Shown here: piece after piece, positions 63,878 through 64,000 of the stretch
Numbering within the stretch: the stretch's first letter is position 1
Layout of the letters: every line of letters begins with the position of its first letter
Assembly: GCA_012295275.1 (NCBI GenBank)
Contig: CM022671.1
Location: 19,834,456 to 19,898,455, forward strand
Direction of reading: 5' to 3'
From: Chrysomallon squamiferum
Lineage: Eukaryota; Mollusca; Gastropoda; Neomphalida; Peltospiridae
DNA: 64,000 nucleotides
The notes under the pieces: model-generated
Database searches by the model: none
Told to the model about the DNA's origin: nothing
What the model saw: only the letters and a program-made list of their open reading frames with translations
Program-made: the position numbers and the translations under genes

Positions 63878-64000
63878 CACTGTTATTTCTCCATCTTTTT
63901 TCAATCTGCTCCAGATTACACACAACTGTAGGCATGTCTGGTCGATCCTTCTTACGTTCAGACACACAAGACAAGGCACACTGTAACATTTTCAGTATCA
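63878..64000 (-). CDS. Protein kinase C-lobe exon (IRAK/TKL-like), partial
   Basis: On the minus strand the frame open at the window edge reads LKMLQCALSCVSERKKDRPD, then MPTVVCNLEQIEKRW and a good donor (gtatgt, 63872-63877). The pattern C-x4-R-PDM-x3-V near the end is the usual last helix of tyrosine-kinase-like domains, with Arg-Pro-x-Met. It resembles IRAK or receptor-type kinases, but the family cannot be fixed from 40 residues. It lies opposite in strand to EEA1, before EEA1 has finished, so it is a nested gene or another misjoin. Confidence 0.45.

Overview
The window is AT-rich (roughly three quarters A+T) nuclear DNA of an invertebrate animal. It has intron-rich genes with GT-AG splicing, long dinucleotide repeats and strongly diverged duplicate segments. 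A highly heterozygous marine invertebrate such as a mollusc would fit, but I cannot name the group from this sequence. Four conserved genes are recognisable from exon-by-exon translation with matching splice phases: USP15 (USP4/11/15-type deubiquitinase, minus strand), RNF123/KPC1 (RING E3 ligase, minus), DLD (dihydrolipoyl dehydrogenase, minus) and EEA1 (early endosome antigen, plus). A fifth locus is touched at the right edge by one minus-strand exon that looks like the end of a protein kinase domain.

Layout as printed: 1-9469 holds USP15 exons 1-4, an intergenic stretch and the last two RNF123 exons (RING). A 200-base N gap follows at 9470-9669. 9670-40890 holds USP15 exons 13 to 1, the middle of RNF123, most of DLD, a divergent DLD/EEA1 promoter and EEA1 exons 1-9. 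A second 200-base N gap lies at 40891-41090. 41091-64000 holds the USP15-RNF123 intergenic again, the 3' half of RNF123, then EEA1 from exon 10 on.

The printed order is not a plausible chromosome. Segments A (1-6117 = 14923-21384), B (about 5006-9469 = 41101-45568), C (21385-24599 = 50100-53443) and D (39543-40890 = 53445-54794) each occur twice with allele-like divergence. Two internal joins skip sequence present in the other copy: at 21384/21385 (7.9 kb skipped) and at 53443/53445 (about 15 kb skipped). Splice phases give the likely true order: USP15 3' - USP15 5' - intergenic - RNF123 3' - RNF123 5' - DLD - EEA1. The window therefore looks like two haplotypes interleaved by assembly. Further losses are visible near 28.8-29.0 kb (DLD 3' and RNF123 5' exons absent) and at 29.70 kb (inside DLD).

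All four genes also carry frame lesions in otherwise well-conserved exons. This argues for consensus errors more than for four dying genes, although RNF123 has the most.

The best genuine biology is a pair of phase-compatible alternative exons in USP15 (1247-1415 versus 2177-2321, both preserved in both haplotypes) that would swap the DUSP-to-UBL junction. Next come two consecutive C2H2 zinc-finger exons in EEA1 where vertebrates have one, an extra exon in RNF123, a duplicated SPRY micro-exon remnant, and an 0.85-kb tandem duplication within EEA1. I saw no CRISPR array, operon, tRNA or rRNA gene.
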